From positions 13,760,836-13,824,835 of the forward strand of contig NC_088805.1 of NCBI RefSeq assembly GCF_011386835.1: a DNA stretch of 64,000 nucleotides. The letters are read 5' to 3'. The DNA is from Chrysemys picta bellii. Taxonomy: Eukaryota > Chordata > Testudines > Emydidae. The position numbers and the translations under genes are program-made. This document shows positions 1 to 11,819 of this stretch, piece by piece (the stretch's first letter is position 1; the number at the start of each line of letters is the position of its first letter). The notes below the pieces were generated by a model that did not search any database, was not told the origin of the DNA, and saw only the letters and a list, made by a program, of their open reading frames with translations.

Positions 1-150
1 AGATTAATACATTCAGCATCCTACAAGTGTTTCATACTACATGTTCCATTCTACTCATCTGATGAAGTGGGCTGTAGCCTACGAAAGCTTATGCTCAGAT
101 AAATTTGTTAGTCTCTAAGGTGCAACAAGTACTCCTGTTCTTTTTATAAA
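1..150 (+). mobile_element. 3' end of a Penelope-like repeat with a hammerhead-like motif
   Basis: The sequence carries CTGATGA at 59-65, a six-pair stem-loop at 67-82, GAAA at 83-86, a two-pair mini-stem (87-88 with 93-94) and TC at 95-96. This is the order of a minimal type I hammerhead ribozyme as reported in Penelope-like retroelements. The downstream part (97-150) is repeated on the other strand near 44.1 kb, so this is an interspersed repeat. Stem I pairing is poor, so activity is doubtful. The Penelope assignment is inferred from the motif layout; other repeat classes are possible. Confidence 0.5.
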
Positions 151-229
151 GACTAAAAACATTCTTATAAACTTAACATCTATTTTAACAATACTAATAC
201 ACAGGTGAGCCACACTGATTTCCAGCTAT

Positions 230-1400
230 GTATTGGTCAGTGTTCAGCTGAGGTCTCGGGGCCTTGGTAAGATCTGTTTAAAGAGCTGGAAAAAGTTGTT
301 TGAACTGCCAATCATTCCTCCTGATATGACTGACCCTTAAGGAGCCAGTTGTCAATGTAGGGAAAAGATTTATTCTTAGACAACCTAGGTAGGCAGCTAT
401 GACCACCATGATTTTTTAGAACAACCTTGGGGTGGATGACAGACCGAAGGGTAAGACCTGGTCCTGGTAATGATTGTGATTGAAAGTGAAATGAAGAAAT
501 CTTTTGTGAGAAGGATGAATTGCTACATGGGAGTAGTCTTCTTTGAGGTCAAGGGTTGCAAACCAGTCCCTTAATTCCAGGGAGGGAACTGTAGCTGCCA
601 GGGATGCCATTCTGAATTTTAGATATCTGACATGCTTGTTCAATTGTCTGAGATCTAATATTAGCCTCCAACCCTCATTTTCCCTGGGTCTGAGAACATA
701 TCTTGAATATAACTCTTCCCCCCTGTCCTGAAGTGGGACTGGCTCTAGGGCTCCTAGACTTAGGAGTGATGAGATCTCCTATGTTAGCAACTGCTCATAA
801 GAATGGTCCCTAAGGAGTGACAGGGAAGGAGGTTGGAAGGGCAGAGTGGAAGGAAATTGGATTTTATATCCTGAAGTAACAGCCTCCACTACCCATTTTT
901 CTGATGTTATAGTCTCCCAGGCTTGATGAAAGAGAGAGGCAGTGTCCAAATTGAGGAATGGGGGTTGTCTTGTGCAGCTGATAAAACCTGGTCATTGGGT
1001 AGTCTGGATTCTCAACCAAACCATCAAAACTGGCATTTGGACAATGTTGCAGACTTGTATGAAGCAGTTGAGGTGGTTGCAGACTTTTTCTTTGCAAACC
1101 TTGACCTCTTAGCCAGTGGCTCCGGTAGCCTACGGAAGGTAGAAAATTGAGCCAGGTTGGAGCTTTGTGCCAATTGAAACCAGCTATATTTCCATTTATT
1201 TGGAGACATCTCTATCCCTAACGACCTAAGTGTTGCCCTACAGTTCTTTAGGGTATGAAGAGAGTTGTCTGACCATTGAAAGGTAAATCTTCCACAGTTG
1301 TTTGCACTGCCTGTGGAAATCTGAACAACTGAAGCCAGGAAGCTCACCTCATCGCTACTGTTGAGGAAGTAGACACAGCTGCAGTGTCTGCTGCACTAAG
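230..1400 (-). pseudogene. Old DIRS-type retrotransposon relic (gag end and RT start)
   Basis: Read on the minus strand, 864-1347 contains a Gag C-terminal stretch including RSLGIEM, which matches RSLGMHV in the near-intact DIRS element at 32.9-39.1 kb. From 643 down to 416 there is a clear reverse transcriptase segment with the catalytic-aspartate block ATLDLKEDY and the LPFGLSSTP block. Below 416 the frame shifts and continues through a decayed YLDD box that now reads YIDN. The relic is many substitutions and indels away from the 33-39 kb copy and has lost one catalytic aspartate, so it is dead and much older. The limits are approximate. Confidence 0.75.
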
Positions 1401-1877
1401 TGAAGATTGAGTAAAGAAATACAAGGAAATGACAACAGAAGGGATCCAATGTTTGAAAAATAGGAGGACAACAAGCTTGAAACAAAGAAGTTCTATAGTT
1501 TAGTCCAAGGATAGACGAGCTAAAGGCTGGCAATAGATCTCAAAATGGTACATCTAGTCTCACTCCCCAAAAGACAGTATTTCCATCCCTATGGAATAGC
1601 AGCAGAACAATGCACAAAATGGGAAAGAAAAAGAAAAATATAAGACAGATGTGTTCAAAAGGATGTGGAGAATGATACAATCTATGGAATATCCAACTGG
1701 GCCAAGATAGGCAGCCATTTTAGGCAAAAAAAAGGGAATAATTGTTTTGCAAAAAAAATCAGCTAATGTTCAGGTCGATTTGATCAGAGCAATTAATAGA
1801 AAATGCTTGATTAATTTATGCATTAATATATTAATTATAATTAACAGCAATGATCATTTATAATGTGTTAATGATAA
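1400..1877. other. Unassigned AT-rich spacer
   Basis: I see no coding frame or recognisable repeat between the DIRS relic and the transposon that starts at 1878. It could be further decayed DIRS gag sequence. Confidence 0.4.
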
Positions 1878-4424
1878 CACTGCTGTACAGCCAAAATGCT
1901 TCTGAAATAAATGTAGTCAAACTTTACTAATTCTGGGTCAATGAGAATGAAAATGATTCTTAAAATTGTTGATTGGCTCTAGTTTTCAAGATATGCTATT
2001 GGGTCAGTATATACGACCCTTGACTTGGGAATGGCGGAGGATAAGTGAGTTATAAAGGGAAGGGATCTCAATTTAAACCAGAAATGACTAAAATACATCT
2101 TTGACTGGATCTATGAATAAATCTATGACTGGGTTTGGACAGTACTTGCTTTTTAGGCAAAACAATGAATGATGCAATCTGAAGCTGGTATTGCGTCATA
2201 CATGATATGAATTGCATCATGTTATTCCTAGAAGTCATGGATGATGCAATCATAACGAAGCTTACATCACTCTGCTGAACAAATTGCCCTATATCAGCTC
2301 TAGAAATCATACAGTGTCGTGCTCTCTTATTTGTCAGTGTTTGATTTTGCAAAGGGACACATTTCTGTTTAGCCAAAGTGAGCAGAGATGCCTCGTACGT
2401 GTGTGAACAGTGCAGATAACTTCTGCTATGTTTGTGGTGAAGTGACTTTTGCATCACAAAAGCGCAGTATAACCACTATGGTTAAGAAAGCCTATCACCT
2501 TTATTTTGGCTGCAAAATTGGAGATCAGGACAAGAGGTGGGCCCCACACATATGCTGCAACACTTGTGCAACAAATCTTCGCCAGTGGTTGAACAGGAAA
2601 AGGAAATCTATGCCTTTTGCAGTGCCAATGATTTGGAGAGAGCCAACAGATCATACCAGCAATTGTTACTTCTGCATGGTGCCTCCAGTTGGGAAAGGTG
2701 TGCCAAAGAAGAAAAAAGTGGACTGTGCATTATCTAAACATTCCATCAGCTATACGCCCAGTACCCCACGGAGAAGGACTGCCTGTTCCTGATGCACCAG
2801 AATCATCACTCTGACTCACTTGAGTCAGACGAGGAAGAGGATGAAACTTCTGGTCCTGAACCATCAATGTCACAGGACCCACATTTTCTCCCATCCTCCT
2901 CTTCTGAACCACACCTCATAACACAAGGTGAACTGAATGACCTTGTCAGGGATTTGGAACTACCCATGAGTAAGGCAGAGCTGTTGGGCTCCAGACTACA
3001 GCAGTGGAATCTCCTGGCAGGTGATGTTAGGGTTTCCATGTTCCGTGACCGTCAAAAGGATCTTATCCCATTCTTCTTCATGGAAGGTGATCTTGTAGCC
3101 TGCAACAACATCGATGGTGTGATGGCAGCCCTCAACATCGTTCACGATCCAGATGAGTGGAGACTATTCATTGATTCATCGAAGACGAGTCTTAAAGCTG
3201 TTTTACTGCATAATAGCAATGTTTTGCCATCAATTCCAGTTGGTCATGCAATCCATATGAAGGAAACCTATGACAACATGAAACAACTTTTGAGGTGCAT
3301 AAACTATGACCAACATCAGTGGCAGCTTTGTGGCGATTTGAAGGTTGTTGCTCTCTTGCTTGGTCTGCAGACTGGATACACAAAGTACTGCTGTTTTCTC
3401 TGTGAATGGGATAGTCGTGCAAGAGATTCCCACTACATCAAGAAAGATTGGCCACTCCGACAGTCATTGGAGCCTGGGAGGAAAAGTGTTCAGCATCCAC
3501 CACTTGTTGAATCAAGGAAGATTTTGTTACCACCCTTACACATCAAGCTGGGTCTGATGAAGAACTTTGTCAAGGCCATTAACAAAACACAAGCAGCTTT
3601 CAAGTATCTCCGTGGAAAATTTCCAAGGTTAAGTGAAGCTAAGATAAAGGAAGGTGTCTTTGTTGGTCCTCAGATTTGTGAACTTCTTCGAGATGATGCA
3701 TTTGACCATGCACTGCGTGGCAAAGAAAAGACGGCATGGAAAGCCTTCCAGTTAGTGGCAATAAATTTTCTCAGAAACAACAAGGCAGACAACTACAGGT
3801 TGTTGGTGGAAAACCTCCTCAAGGCATACAAAAGCCTTGGTTGCAACATGTCACTAAAGATACATTTTTTGCACTCTCATCTAGATTTTTTTTCCACCAA
3901 ATTGTGGAGCAGTGAGCGATGAGCACGGCGAGCGATTTCACGAGGACATTGCAACAATGGAGAAACGCTATCAGGGCAAATGGAGCCCATCAATGCTTGC
4001 AGACTATTGCTGGACAGTGACAAGAGATGCTCCATTTAATGAATACAAGAGACAAGCCAAGAAGCGCCGAGTAGACACTGAATAGGACTAAACTATGTAC
4101 ATAATAGTTTTTTGCCTTTTGTTTCATAATAAATTTTATTTATATAACCCTTTTGCTGATTTTTAAAGTGTTACATAAACAGGACAGGTGAAATATTATC
4201 ATGTAAAGCAACCATAAACACATGAAAAGACCTAGGTTTACAATTTATGATTAAAACTCTATCTACACAATGTACATAGACATAAAATGTAAAAACTTAA
4301 ATATCTTAGAAACAGTAGCCAATCAGTTGTTTTAATTGTCATATTTGAATTCAGCACAAAATACATAATAAATAGCACATTTTATCTCTGAAGCAGACGA
4401 CTTCTCAAAAATTGTAGACCAGTG
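1878..4424 (+). mobile_element. DNA transposon with long imperfect inverted ends and an unclassified transposase-like gene
   Basis: The reverse complement of roughly 1878-1994 aligns with 4301-4424. The best block is around the ATATCTT...GCCAATCA segment (1971-1994 against 4301-4325), and the outer ends read CACTG (1878-1882) and CAGTG (4420-4424). The two arms are about 120 bp and diverged. One gene-like region (2388-4085) lies between them. I found no convincing target duplication, so the superfamily stays open. An AATAAA signal at 4128-4133 follows the gene. The copy is not functional because the gene is frameshifted. Confidence 0.65.
2388..4085 (+). pseudogene. Transposase-like protein with N-terminal zinc-binding cysteines, frameshifted
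   Basis: This is an approximately 565-codon reading frame broken into pieces. Residues 1-110 from the ATG at 2388 carry paired cysteines (CYVCGE, HICCNTC, CYFC) that look like a zinc-binding module. An acidic serine-rich linker follows, then a globular part (from 2792) with GDLKVVALLLG, a YCCFLCEW cysteine pair and LPPLHIKLGLMKNFV. The last 60 residues include DEHGERFHEDI, EKRYQGKW and DYCW, and end at TAG 4083-4085. Continuity needs three frame changes: near 2720-2737, near 2795-2815, and in the T-run near 3893. I recall similar proteins as multi-copy uncharacterised genes in insects and other animals. I do not know a named superfamily and see no proven DDE triad. The inverted ends support a transposase role, which is inferred. 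Confidence 0.65.
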
Positions 4425-5467
4425 TAATAAATATATTAATAATATAGTAACAGATCAATATATTTATTTATTTGTTATAAATTTAGCTTTATACCAGGTG
4501 CCTATCACCATCATATCTAGACATATTTCACTGATTCACTGAAACCATCCAGTCTTGCTGCTATTATACTACAGGTAAAAGAAGAATTTATCAGCATGAA
4601 GAACAGTGTTATTCATTGAGAGCTAATGTGACTTTTTAATTTGAACCTTTGAATGACACAAAACCCCTCATCCTCGAACATTACAATGTAAGTATCGCAC
4701 TATTAGGGGGTACCTCTTCCTATTATAATGGTCAATCTAGCAAACCAGAAAGCGTTCCTTCACATGCGATTTGAAGAAACTGTCAAATGCATATTTTATT
4801 ACCTTGAATATGAGTTTTTGACATGCTATTTAAGCTACTTAATATAGTACACAGGCTGTAACAGAGAAAATTTCACCAGTGAAATGACTAAGAAATTCCT
4901 GTGTACTGGGCTGCCAGAATGCCTAGAAGAGTCACCTTTTACGGAAGCATTCCAGGTAGGGTTTTTGGTTTTGGGATGCCATTTTCACACCCCTCCCCTC
5001 TGATCAAACAAAATGTTCAATCTAAGGTGAATGCTCTTCCCCCATCTGCCAATATCCTGAATCCCTACATTGGAGCCTGTATGGCCGGGCCTGCTTTGAA
5101 CCTCTCAATTTACAGAACATCCTCCGCATAACTGTGAGCACTCCAAGCCACAAAGTTAAAGAGGTGCAAGATTAAGAGTGTCAGAGAAAACAAAGAAAGC
5201 ATTTCAGGTGATGTTACAGAATTCGTTATCCCAGCTGAGAGAAGAACTTTTCATCTGTTCTGTATGCTTGTATAAACATATCACCAAATTGGGCTCCGAT
5301 CCCATCAGATATACAAGCCAAATAGGGTTGGGTCAAGTCAGTACTTATACGGGAGGCCTCAGAGGAAAACTCATGTACTGTAGAAAGCAATAATCATTCA
5401 GTCACTGATGCTTGAATCAGTTCTAAAGGAATGCCACAGCAACAGATTATGACATAGCACTGGAGAA
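4425..5467. other. No recognisable gene
   Basis: AT-rich unique-looking sequence. The short open frames here have no features that support coding. Confidence 0.5.
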
Positions 5468-5538
5468 GGTCTCACCCCCTTGGATAAAACACAAAATAGA
5501 GGTCTCACCCCCTTGGATAAAACACAAAATAGAGGTCC
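5468..5538. repeat. 33-bp tandem duplication
   Basis: A 33-bp unit beginning GGTCTCACCCCC is repeated exactly at 5468-5500 and 5501-5533, followed by five bases of a third copy. Perfect identity suggests a recent local duplication. It lies outside any identified repeat or gene. Confidence 0.9.
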
Positions 5539-7372
5539 AGACCACTTGTGGTTAGCTTCTATGGCAGTTTTCATGAAAGAAAAACATTTATACGGCATCC
5601 TCCACAACAATGTCAGAGAGCACCTTATAACTAAACTCAAATTATCAGCACTTTGAAACAGTTACAAACTGCACAGGTGCTGGTGTTCTGGCTTAATTCC
5701 AACCTAACATTTTGCCTGCATAAAAACATCTCTCCCTGTAATTGAAGTTTAACCCTTTGGCTGCTCTTATTTCCCAGGGTTTGCAGTGCTCTTGTAGAGC
5801 TGTTGCCCTCTGATTTTAGAAAATTGGACAGGGAGCATCTTTTTGGGGCTCTTTCCTCCTCACTCACTCCAATCATTGTGGGCATGCAGTTTCTCTTGAC
5901 CGAGAGGGCAGGCATGAAAAAATAGTCTCTTGACAAAGCTTGGCCCTGGTGCAGCATGGACAGTTAGATCCTGTCTATGCTACAACTTCTAACATGGTAA
6001 CTGGGTCAGGAGACAGCCATGTTGCAACCAGCTTTGACCCTGGTAAATAGCTATAGCATTGACAGGTCCCGAACAAAACTAATCATTTCAGCAGGTTACC
6101 ATCAGAGTACTTAATAAGGAAGTCACCCAGACAGTAGCATGTGAACACCCCAGCCTCCAAAACCATAAGACAGGAGTTATTTCTGCAGTTCACTGCTAAA
6201 TTTGGTAGCAGGTTGGGCCCTTGGAGCATGCCAAATAGATTTCACCAAAGAAATTGTGATATGATTTACAAACACAGAGGATTCTTTTGGGGGGGGGGTG
6301 CGAACTGGCATCAGGGTTATTATTATTATTATTATTTTTTGGAATTTAATTTTTTTTTAAATAAAATAAAAATGAATGCATTTATTATTTAGCAGGACCA
6401 CAAACTATGAAGTGTTATTAATAACAAGCAATATGTAACAAATCAAAACGTAGCTATCCACTATTAGAGCCACCGATTTTTGCCATTGGGGTTTCTGGAA
6501 GGAAATGAGGAGGACCTATCCCCTGGCCAGTGTATAGGGTATATGCAGGTTTGCAGGGGGGATATAGTGGAATATGAATCCCTTTCATCAGTGTAGTCTG
6601 AACAGAATTATTTGACAACTGAATTGATAGTAAATTATAAATAAATTTCCTCCTATTCTTGTGTTTCAACAGAAGGGAAAATGAGGGCAGAGGTTAGTGG
6701 AAAAGCCTTTTAATCTTGAGACAGAATCTTTGTCAGGAGGCTGTGACTAGGGCTTTCTATTCCTCTTCTTTATTGCCAAATTATTAAAGATGCACATTTG
6801 TTCACAGATGAGTTTATTCATATTTGAAGGTCAGAGTTCTGTCTGAGGTTTCAAAATATGGTAGAAGATTGATGGTGATGTGCATCCTGGATTATAAACT
6901 GTTAGCAGGAATAGGCAGGAGGAAGAAGAGGCTTATACAAGATAGATAATGAGAAACAAATACCTACACATTAGCGATTAGGAATAAGAAACACACACAC
7001 AAGGGTAACCACTGTTAGAGAGGAGTTAAGTCTACACAGAAGCATAATCCCCTCCAATAGCTAAAAATCTCTACAGAAGTTTGTACATTCCAACCTCGCC
7101 AAATGTACTTTTCAGAAGGGGTAGGAGGCTATTAAATCATTTCTTTTACCTCCTTCTCCATTCCCTACTGAAATGTCTATAGAACATTTCTCTTTCCTGT
7201 CAAGCAAGTCAAGGCTCCAAACAGAAATCTTGACTACTACACAAAGCAAGCAATGTTGCTTCTATTAATGGCTATGCATCCCATCACTAACCTGGAAATA
7301 TTTTTTTCTTTGACTCTGCTGCAATTACTGCAGTAGACAACAAAGAGTTCTCTACAAGAGAGTTATTTATTG
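5539..7372. other. No recognisable gene; short microsatellites
   Basis: Contains a G-run near 6290 and an ATT/TTA microsatellite at about 6318-6342. Otherwise no coding or repeat signal that I can name. Confidence 0.5.
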
Positions 7373-7380
7373 TGCTAGTC

Positions 7381-7684
7381 CAGGGATAGGCAACCTATGG
7401 CACGCCTGCCAAAGGTGGCACGCGAGCTGATTTTCAGTGGAACTCTCACAGCCCGGATCCTGGCCACCGTTCCGGGGGGCTCTGCATTTTAATTTAATTT
7501 AAAATGAAGCTTCTTAAACATTTTAAAAACCTTATTTACATACAACAATAGTTTAGTTATATATTAGACTTATAGAAAGAGACCTTCTAAAAACATTAAA
7601 ATGTATTACTGGCATGTGAAACCTTAAATTAGAGTGAATAAATGAAGACTCAGGACACCACTTCTGAAAGGTTGCTGACCCCTG
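7381..7684. mobile_element. hAT-type MITE with perfect 8-bp target duplication
   Basis: The element begins CAGGGATAGGCAACCT and ends AGGTTGCTGACCCCTG, giving inverted termini of about 16 bp with a few mismatches. It is flanked by TGCTAGTC at 7373-7380 and 7685-7692, an exact 8-bp duplication. Non-autonomous: no coding capacity in 304 bp. Confidence 0.9.
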
Positions 7685-7844
7685 TGCTAGTCCCTCCATT
7701 TTTCAGCTACTTTATCAGACCTACTAAAAATCAAAGAAAAATCATGTCCTGACACTGTTCCCATTTATTTGGTTTTCCAGGGCTTTGTCCATAACTAGGC
7801 GTTAACAAAAGGCTTTTTATCCAATTAGGGGATTTGGTGAAAAT

Positions 7845-8775
7845 CATAGAATCATAGAATCTCTGGGTTGGAAGGGACCTCAGGAGGTCGTCTAGTCCAA
7901 CCCCTTGCTCAAGGCAGGGCCAATTCCCAACTAAATCATCCCAGCCAGGGCTTTGTCAAGCCTGACCTTAAAACCTCTAAGGAAGGAGATTCCACCACCT
8001 CCTTAAGTAACCCATTCCAGTGCTTCACCTCCCTCCTAGTGAAAAAGCTTTTCCTAATATCCAACCTAAACCTCCCCCACTGCAACTTGAGACCATTACT
8101 CCTTATTCTGTCATCTGCTACCACTGAGAACAGTCCACATCCATCCTCTTTGGAACCCCCTTTCGGGTAGTTGAAAGCAGCTATCAAATCCCCCCTCATT
8201 CTTCTCTTCTGCAGACTAAATAATCCCAGTTCCCTCAGCCTCTCCTCATAAATCATGTGCTCCAGACCCCTAATCATTTTTGTTGCCCTCTGCTGGAATC
8301 TTTCCAATTTTTCCACATCCTTCTTGTAGTGTGGGGCCCAAAACTGGGCACAGTACTCCAGATGAGGCCTCACCAATGCCAAATAGAGGGGAATGATCAC
8401 GTCCCTCGATCTGCTGGCAAGGCTCCTACTTATACAGACCAAAATGCCATTAGCCTTCTTGGCAACAAGGGCACATTGTTGACTCATATCCAGCTTCTTG
8501 TTCACTGTAACCCCTAGGTCCTTTTCTGCAGAACTGCTACCTAGCAATCGGTCCCTAGTCTGTAGCAGTGCATGGGATTCTTCCGTTCTAAGTGCAGGAC
8601 TCTGTACTTGTCCTTGTTGAACCTCATCAAATTTCTTTTGGTCCAATCCTCTAATTTGTCTAGATCCCTCTGTATCCTATCCCTACCCTACCCTACCTAC
8701 CACTCCTCCCAGTTTAGTATCATCTGCAAACTTGCTGAGGGTGCAATCCATGCCATCCTCCAGATCATTAATGCC
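7845..8775 (-). mobile_element. 5'-truncated CR1 LINE (C-terminal ORF2 and 3' end)
   Basis: Read on the minus strand, 8646-7936 encodes the C-terminal end of a CR1 ORF2 ([33 protein letters not shown]). It ends in the typical CR1 3' tail, whose plus-strand form at 7845-7862 is a repeated ATCATAGA octamer. Upstream the copy stops just before the RT catalytic region (the trace of FADDTKL lies near 8710). Truncation at the 5' end is normal for CR1. The open 236-residue frame suggests moderate age. No function is expected. Confidence 0.9.
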
Positions 8776-8959
8776 CAACTCATGTAAACAATGAGGACTG
8801 CCTAGCAATTTAGCTAAAGTTAACCACTGTTTGGTAATACTGGAGAGAAAGGTAATGCAAAGTAGTTATGCTTGAATTATCCTAATTACAATAATGCAAT
8901 GCACAGTATACACAGGGGATTTTCAAAATTCAACCAGCAGCGATTTTACAATGGCTTCA

Positions 8960-9100
8960 TCTGGCACAGGGCAGGACAGTGACTCAGTTGGCTAAGCGGG
9001 AGAGAGCATTGTCTGCTGCGGTTTGATTTCTGGGATACTGTCAGATGGGAACAGTATGCATGTCAACTGACAGAATACTTATAAATGTGTGGGGGAGTGC
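8960..9100 (+). repeat. Possible tRNA-derived SINE head
   Basis: A stretch reading AGTGACTCAGTTGGCTAAG and, about 35 bp later, GGTTTGATTTC resembles degraded pol III A and B boxes. No tail is recognisable. Weak assignment. Confidence 0.35.
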
Positions 9101-10320
9101 TCAACTCGCACAGTATTTTATGTCCCTTGGAAAAGGTAAAAACAAACCCACAACTGATGATTCCTAATTGGAACATGCTGTTGAGGCTAACTAAAACAGT
9201 TCAGGATGTCAGCTTCAATATGCCCCCAATAAAAGAGGTACATCTTCCAGACTCCAGGGTGATAAAGATGTTCGGAAACAGATGCTCTAATTTAGGGATC
9301 TGCTTTAAGTTAAATATCCACAGCAGATACACACCTTGCAGTACCAATAAGCAAACACACCACACACACTATCAAAAAATTAGCAACATGAAGATGTTGA
9401 AGCCAGTGCCACAATTAGCAGGTGGCACTTGCTTCATTTACATTAGAATTTATTGCAATTAAGACATACAAAAGAAAGCTCAAAAATTGTAAACATATGA
9501 CCAGACAAAGCTGACTGATTTTAGCTAATTGCTAATTAAACTGGAATCCTCTTATCCTCTTTCCTTTCAGATGACTGAAACTGTGACTGCTACAGTTCAG
9601 TACTTTGTGCAAAACAGATGCCGAATGACAGTGTTAGGTCACTGTTAAAAAGGGGGAATCTCCAATGTGAGCATGACAGTCACAGTCAAAACAGCAGAGT
9701 GCACACTAGAGATCACAGCTGGGTTGCTCTGTGCCAGACGTTGTTTTACAGGGCATACTGCGTCTCCTCTTCTTCCAGACGTGAAAACTCCCATTCTAAG
9801 CTCCAGGTCTGAATTGAAAATGATGGTGCTAAATAATTCATCCTACTCAGAAAAAAACAAAAACAAACCACTCCCCACCCAAACTTAATTCTTGATTTCC
9901 CACCCTCCCATCCCTTTGTAGATTTCTCTGTATAGCAAGCAAGACTCTGCTAAAGCCTTTAATAGAACATAAACTGAACTACTGAAATAAGTGCTTCCCA
10001 GCCACCACAACAAATGTCATCAGAGCACTCCCTGCCTCTTTATGCAGCTAACTGACTGCACATAGCACTGTGGAGAAATCTTCGGGGCACACACAGATCT
10101 CCCTTCCCCCATCCTCTCTCCCAGCTTTTTAAGGGGAGGGATTCCCCGCCATATCCACAGGTAATGAATAGCTAGAAGAGGGAAGGTATTACTAACCAGA
10201 GGCAACTAGAACAAAGATGGGTTAAGAAACCTGAAGTGTAAATAAGCTAGTAGTTATTTACATTAGAGGGTCATAAAGAGATGGAAAAGACGTTAGCAAA
10301 GCATAAAATCTCTTCCTCTG
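9100..10320. other. No recognisable gene
   Basis: No repeat family or exon that I can support. Small open frames are unremarkable. Confidence 0.45.
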
Positions 10321-10379
10321 CTACTGCAGGTTATAGGCTCCCATGAGAGGGCATACCAGACACTAAATTTCTCTTCTCA

Positions 10380-11480
10380 TATCATTTTCTTACCAAACAT
10401 TCCAAATGTCTCTCTCTGTTCTGAACAGCAGTTTCCCACGTCTCCTTCTGTCTCTAACACAGGCGTACGTAAATAGCAAAACATTCAGGCTAAAACCAGA
10501 AGCACAAACATATTCTCTCGCTGCTGAACAGGACATATTTTTCCCTTCTGCCTTAAACATACTCGCAGCGGCACATAAACACCATCTCGATACAATGACT
10601 CTGCCTGGCTCTCAGCCTCTCTTCCCCTCCCCCTCGTGGGTAAGTTTCGCTCCAGCCTCTTCGTTGTCACCTTCACAACAAGTTCAGGCGAAGGAACACA
10701 ACAATCGGGGAAAGGAAAAGCCCCAGCGGCGGCTCTCCTGCCCTAATGAATTGCGGCCATACAAAGGCTTCGCTCCATTTCCCCTCCCCCGTAATCAGTG
10801 CTATTTATAGCCTTCAAAATAAAGGCACTCCAGCAGCAGGGCAGCCCAGCAAAAGCCCTGCGTCTGGGCAGGTAACTCACCATTACAAAGGGAAAGGGCA
10901 CCTCCAGAGCTGGGTTTTACTTCACCCGCATGTACAGCCAGCCATAGTGCAATTAAAAAGTTCATTAAAATCCCCCAGGCCCGCCGAGGGGGCTTGCCAG
11001 GCGCTGTGTTTGCAGGGAGAGGCGCTGTGGCTGAGAAGCGGCGGCGCCCCCAGGGGCTAGGAGAGACAGCATGCCTCTGCCAGACACTCCGCTTTCTCTT
11101 TCCGAGCCCTCCATCGCACACCCACGCACCCCTGCGCTCGCTCGCTCTCTTCCCCCCCGACCCCGGGCTCCTCCAGCTTTCGTTAGTGTGTGTGAGTCGC
11201 CGTGTGTTTCTCTCGGTGGCTTTTTTTTTTTTAAGGCAGCCCTGAGGTTGAAGGCGGCCAATCACGTGGGACTTTAAATCCACCCACTCATCCACCCACA
11301 CAAAATGCACTAAACAAATCCAACCCACCTGACTGCACAAGCAGAGCGTACAACTGGAACTCGGAGTGGTCCAAAACAACACAACAAAAAAGAAACTATA
11401 CTGACAAACACAGCCTCGTACCCACGGTGTTAACCGCCCGTCTCTTTCCTGTACTCCCCCTCCCCTACTTCTCACATACT
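10380..11480 (-). promoter_or_regulatory. CpG-rich promoter-like segment with CCAAT and E-box
   Basis: Base composition rises sharply and CpG dinucleotides cluster, mainly at 10960-11190, in an AT-rich neighbourhood with no matching repeat. CCAATCACGTG at 11258-11268 joins a CCAAT box to a CACGTG E-box, beside TTTAAAT. CTATTTATAG at 10801-10810 fits the MEF2 consensus. On the minus strand a strong donor (AATG then GTGAGT, exon edge at 10881) would close a first exon starting somewhere near 11250. On the plus strand a weaker donor, GGCAG then GTAACT, lies at 10870. The direction is therefore a guess. Known CpG-island promoters have this composition; the gene it serves is not visible. Confidence 0.5.
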
Positions 11481-11819
11481 TCCTCTCTACATGGGAGTAG
11501 ATCAGCCTCTGGAAACCACATACCTTAGATTTCCTGCTGCATGTTTTTTTGCAACGTTTGTTTTAAGGTGGCCGGAGAAAGTATGTGCAATGCGCACTAG
11601 CTGTAGACCTGCTTGCTTTAATATTAGGGAGCATGTTTATGCTTGGCAGAGGATATTAGACCAGAATCTTACTCAGGGCCAGCTCCAAGGGGTCTGCTGC
11701 CCTATAGCAAATGAGTAAGCATTCACCCCCACAGATATGCCCACACTGATACTTAACAGCTATCTGTCCCCCATCCCTCCCAAAATATCCCTTGACCCAG
11801 CCTCACCCTCTAAGAGTGA

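Noticed and set aside
5468..5538. CRISPR-like direct repeat
   Set aside because: Only two contiguous copies with no spacers, in an animal genome.
10801..11475. A 224-residue minus-strand frame containing a signal-peptide-like stretch after MNFLIALW
   Set aside because: It lies in CpG-rich sequence where long chance frames are common, crosses a probable splice donor and shows no conserved domain.
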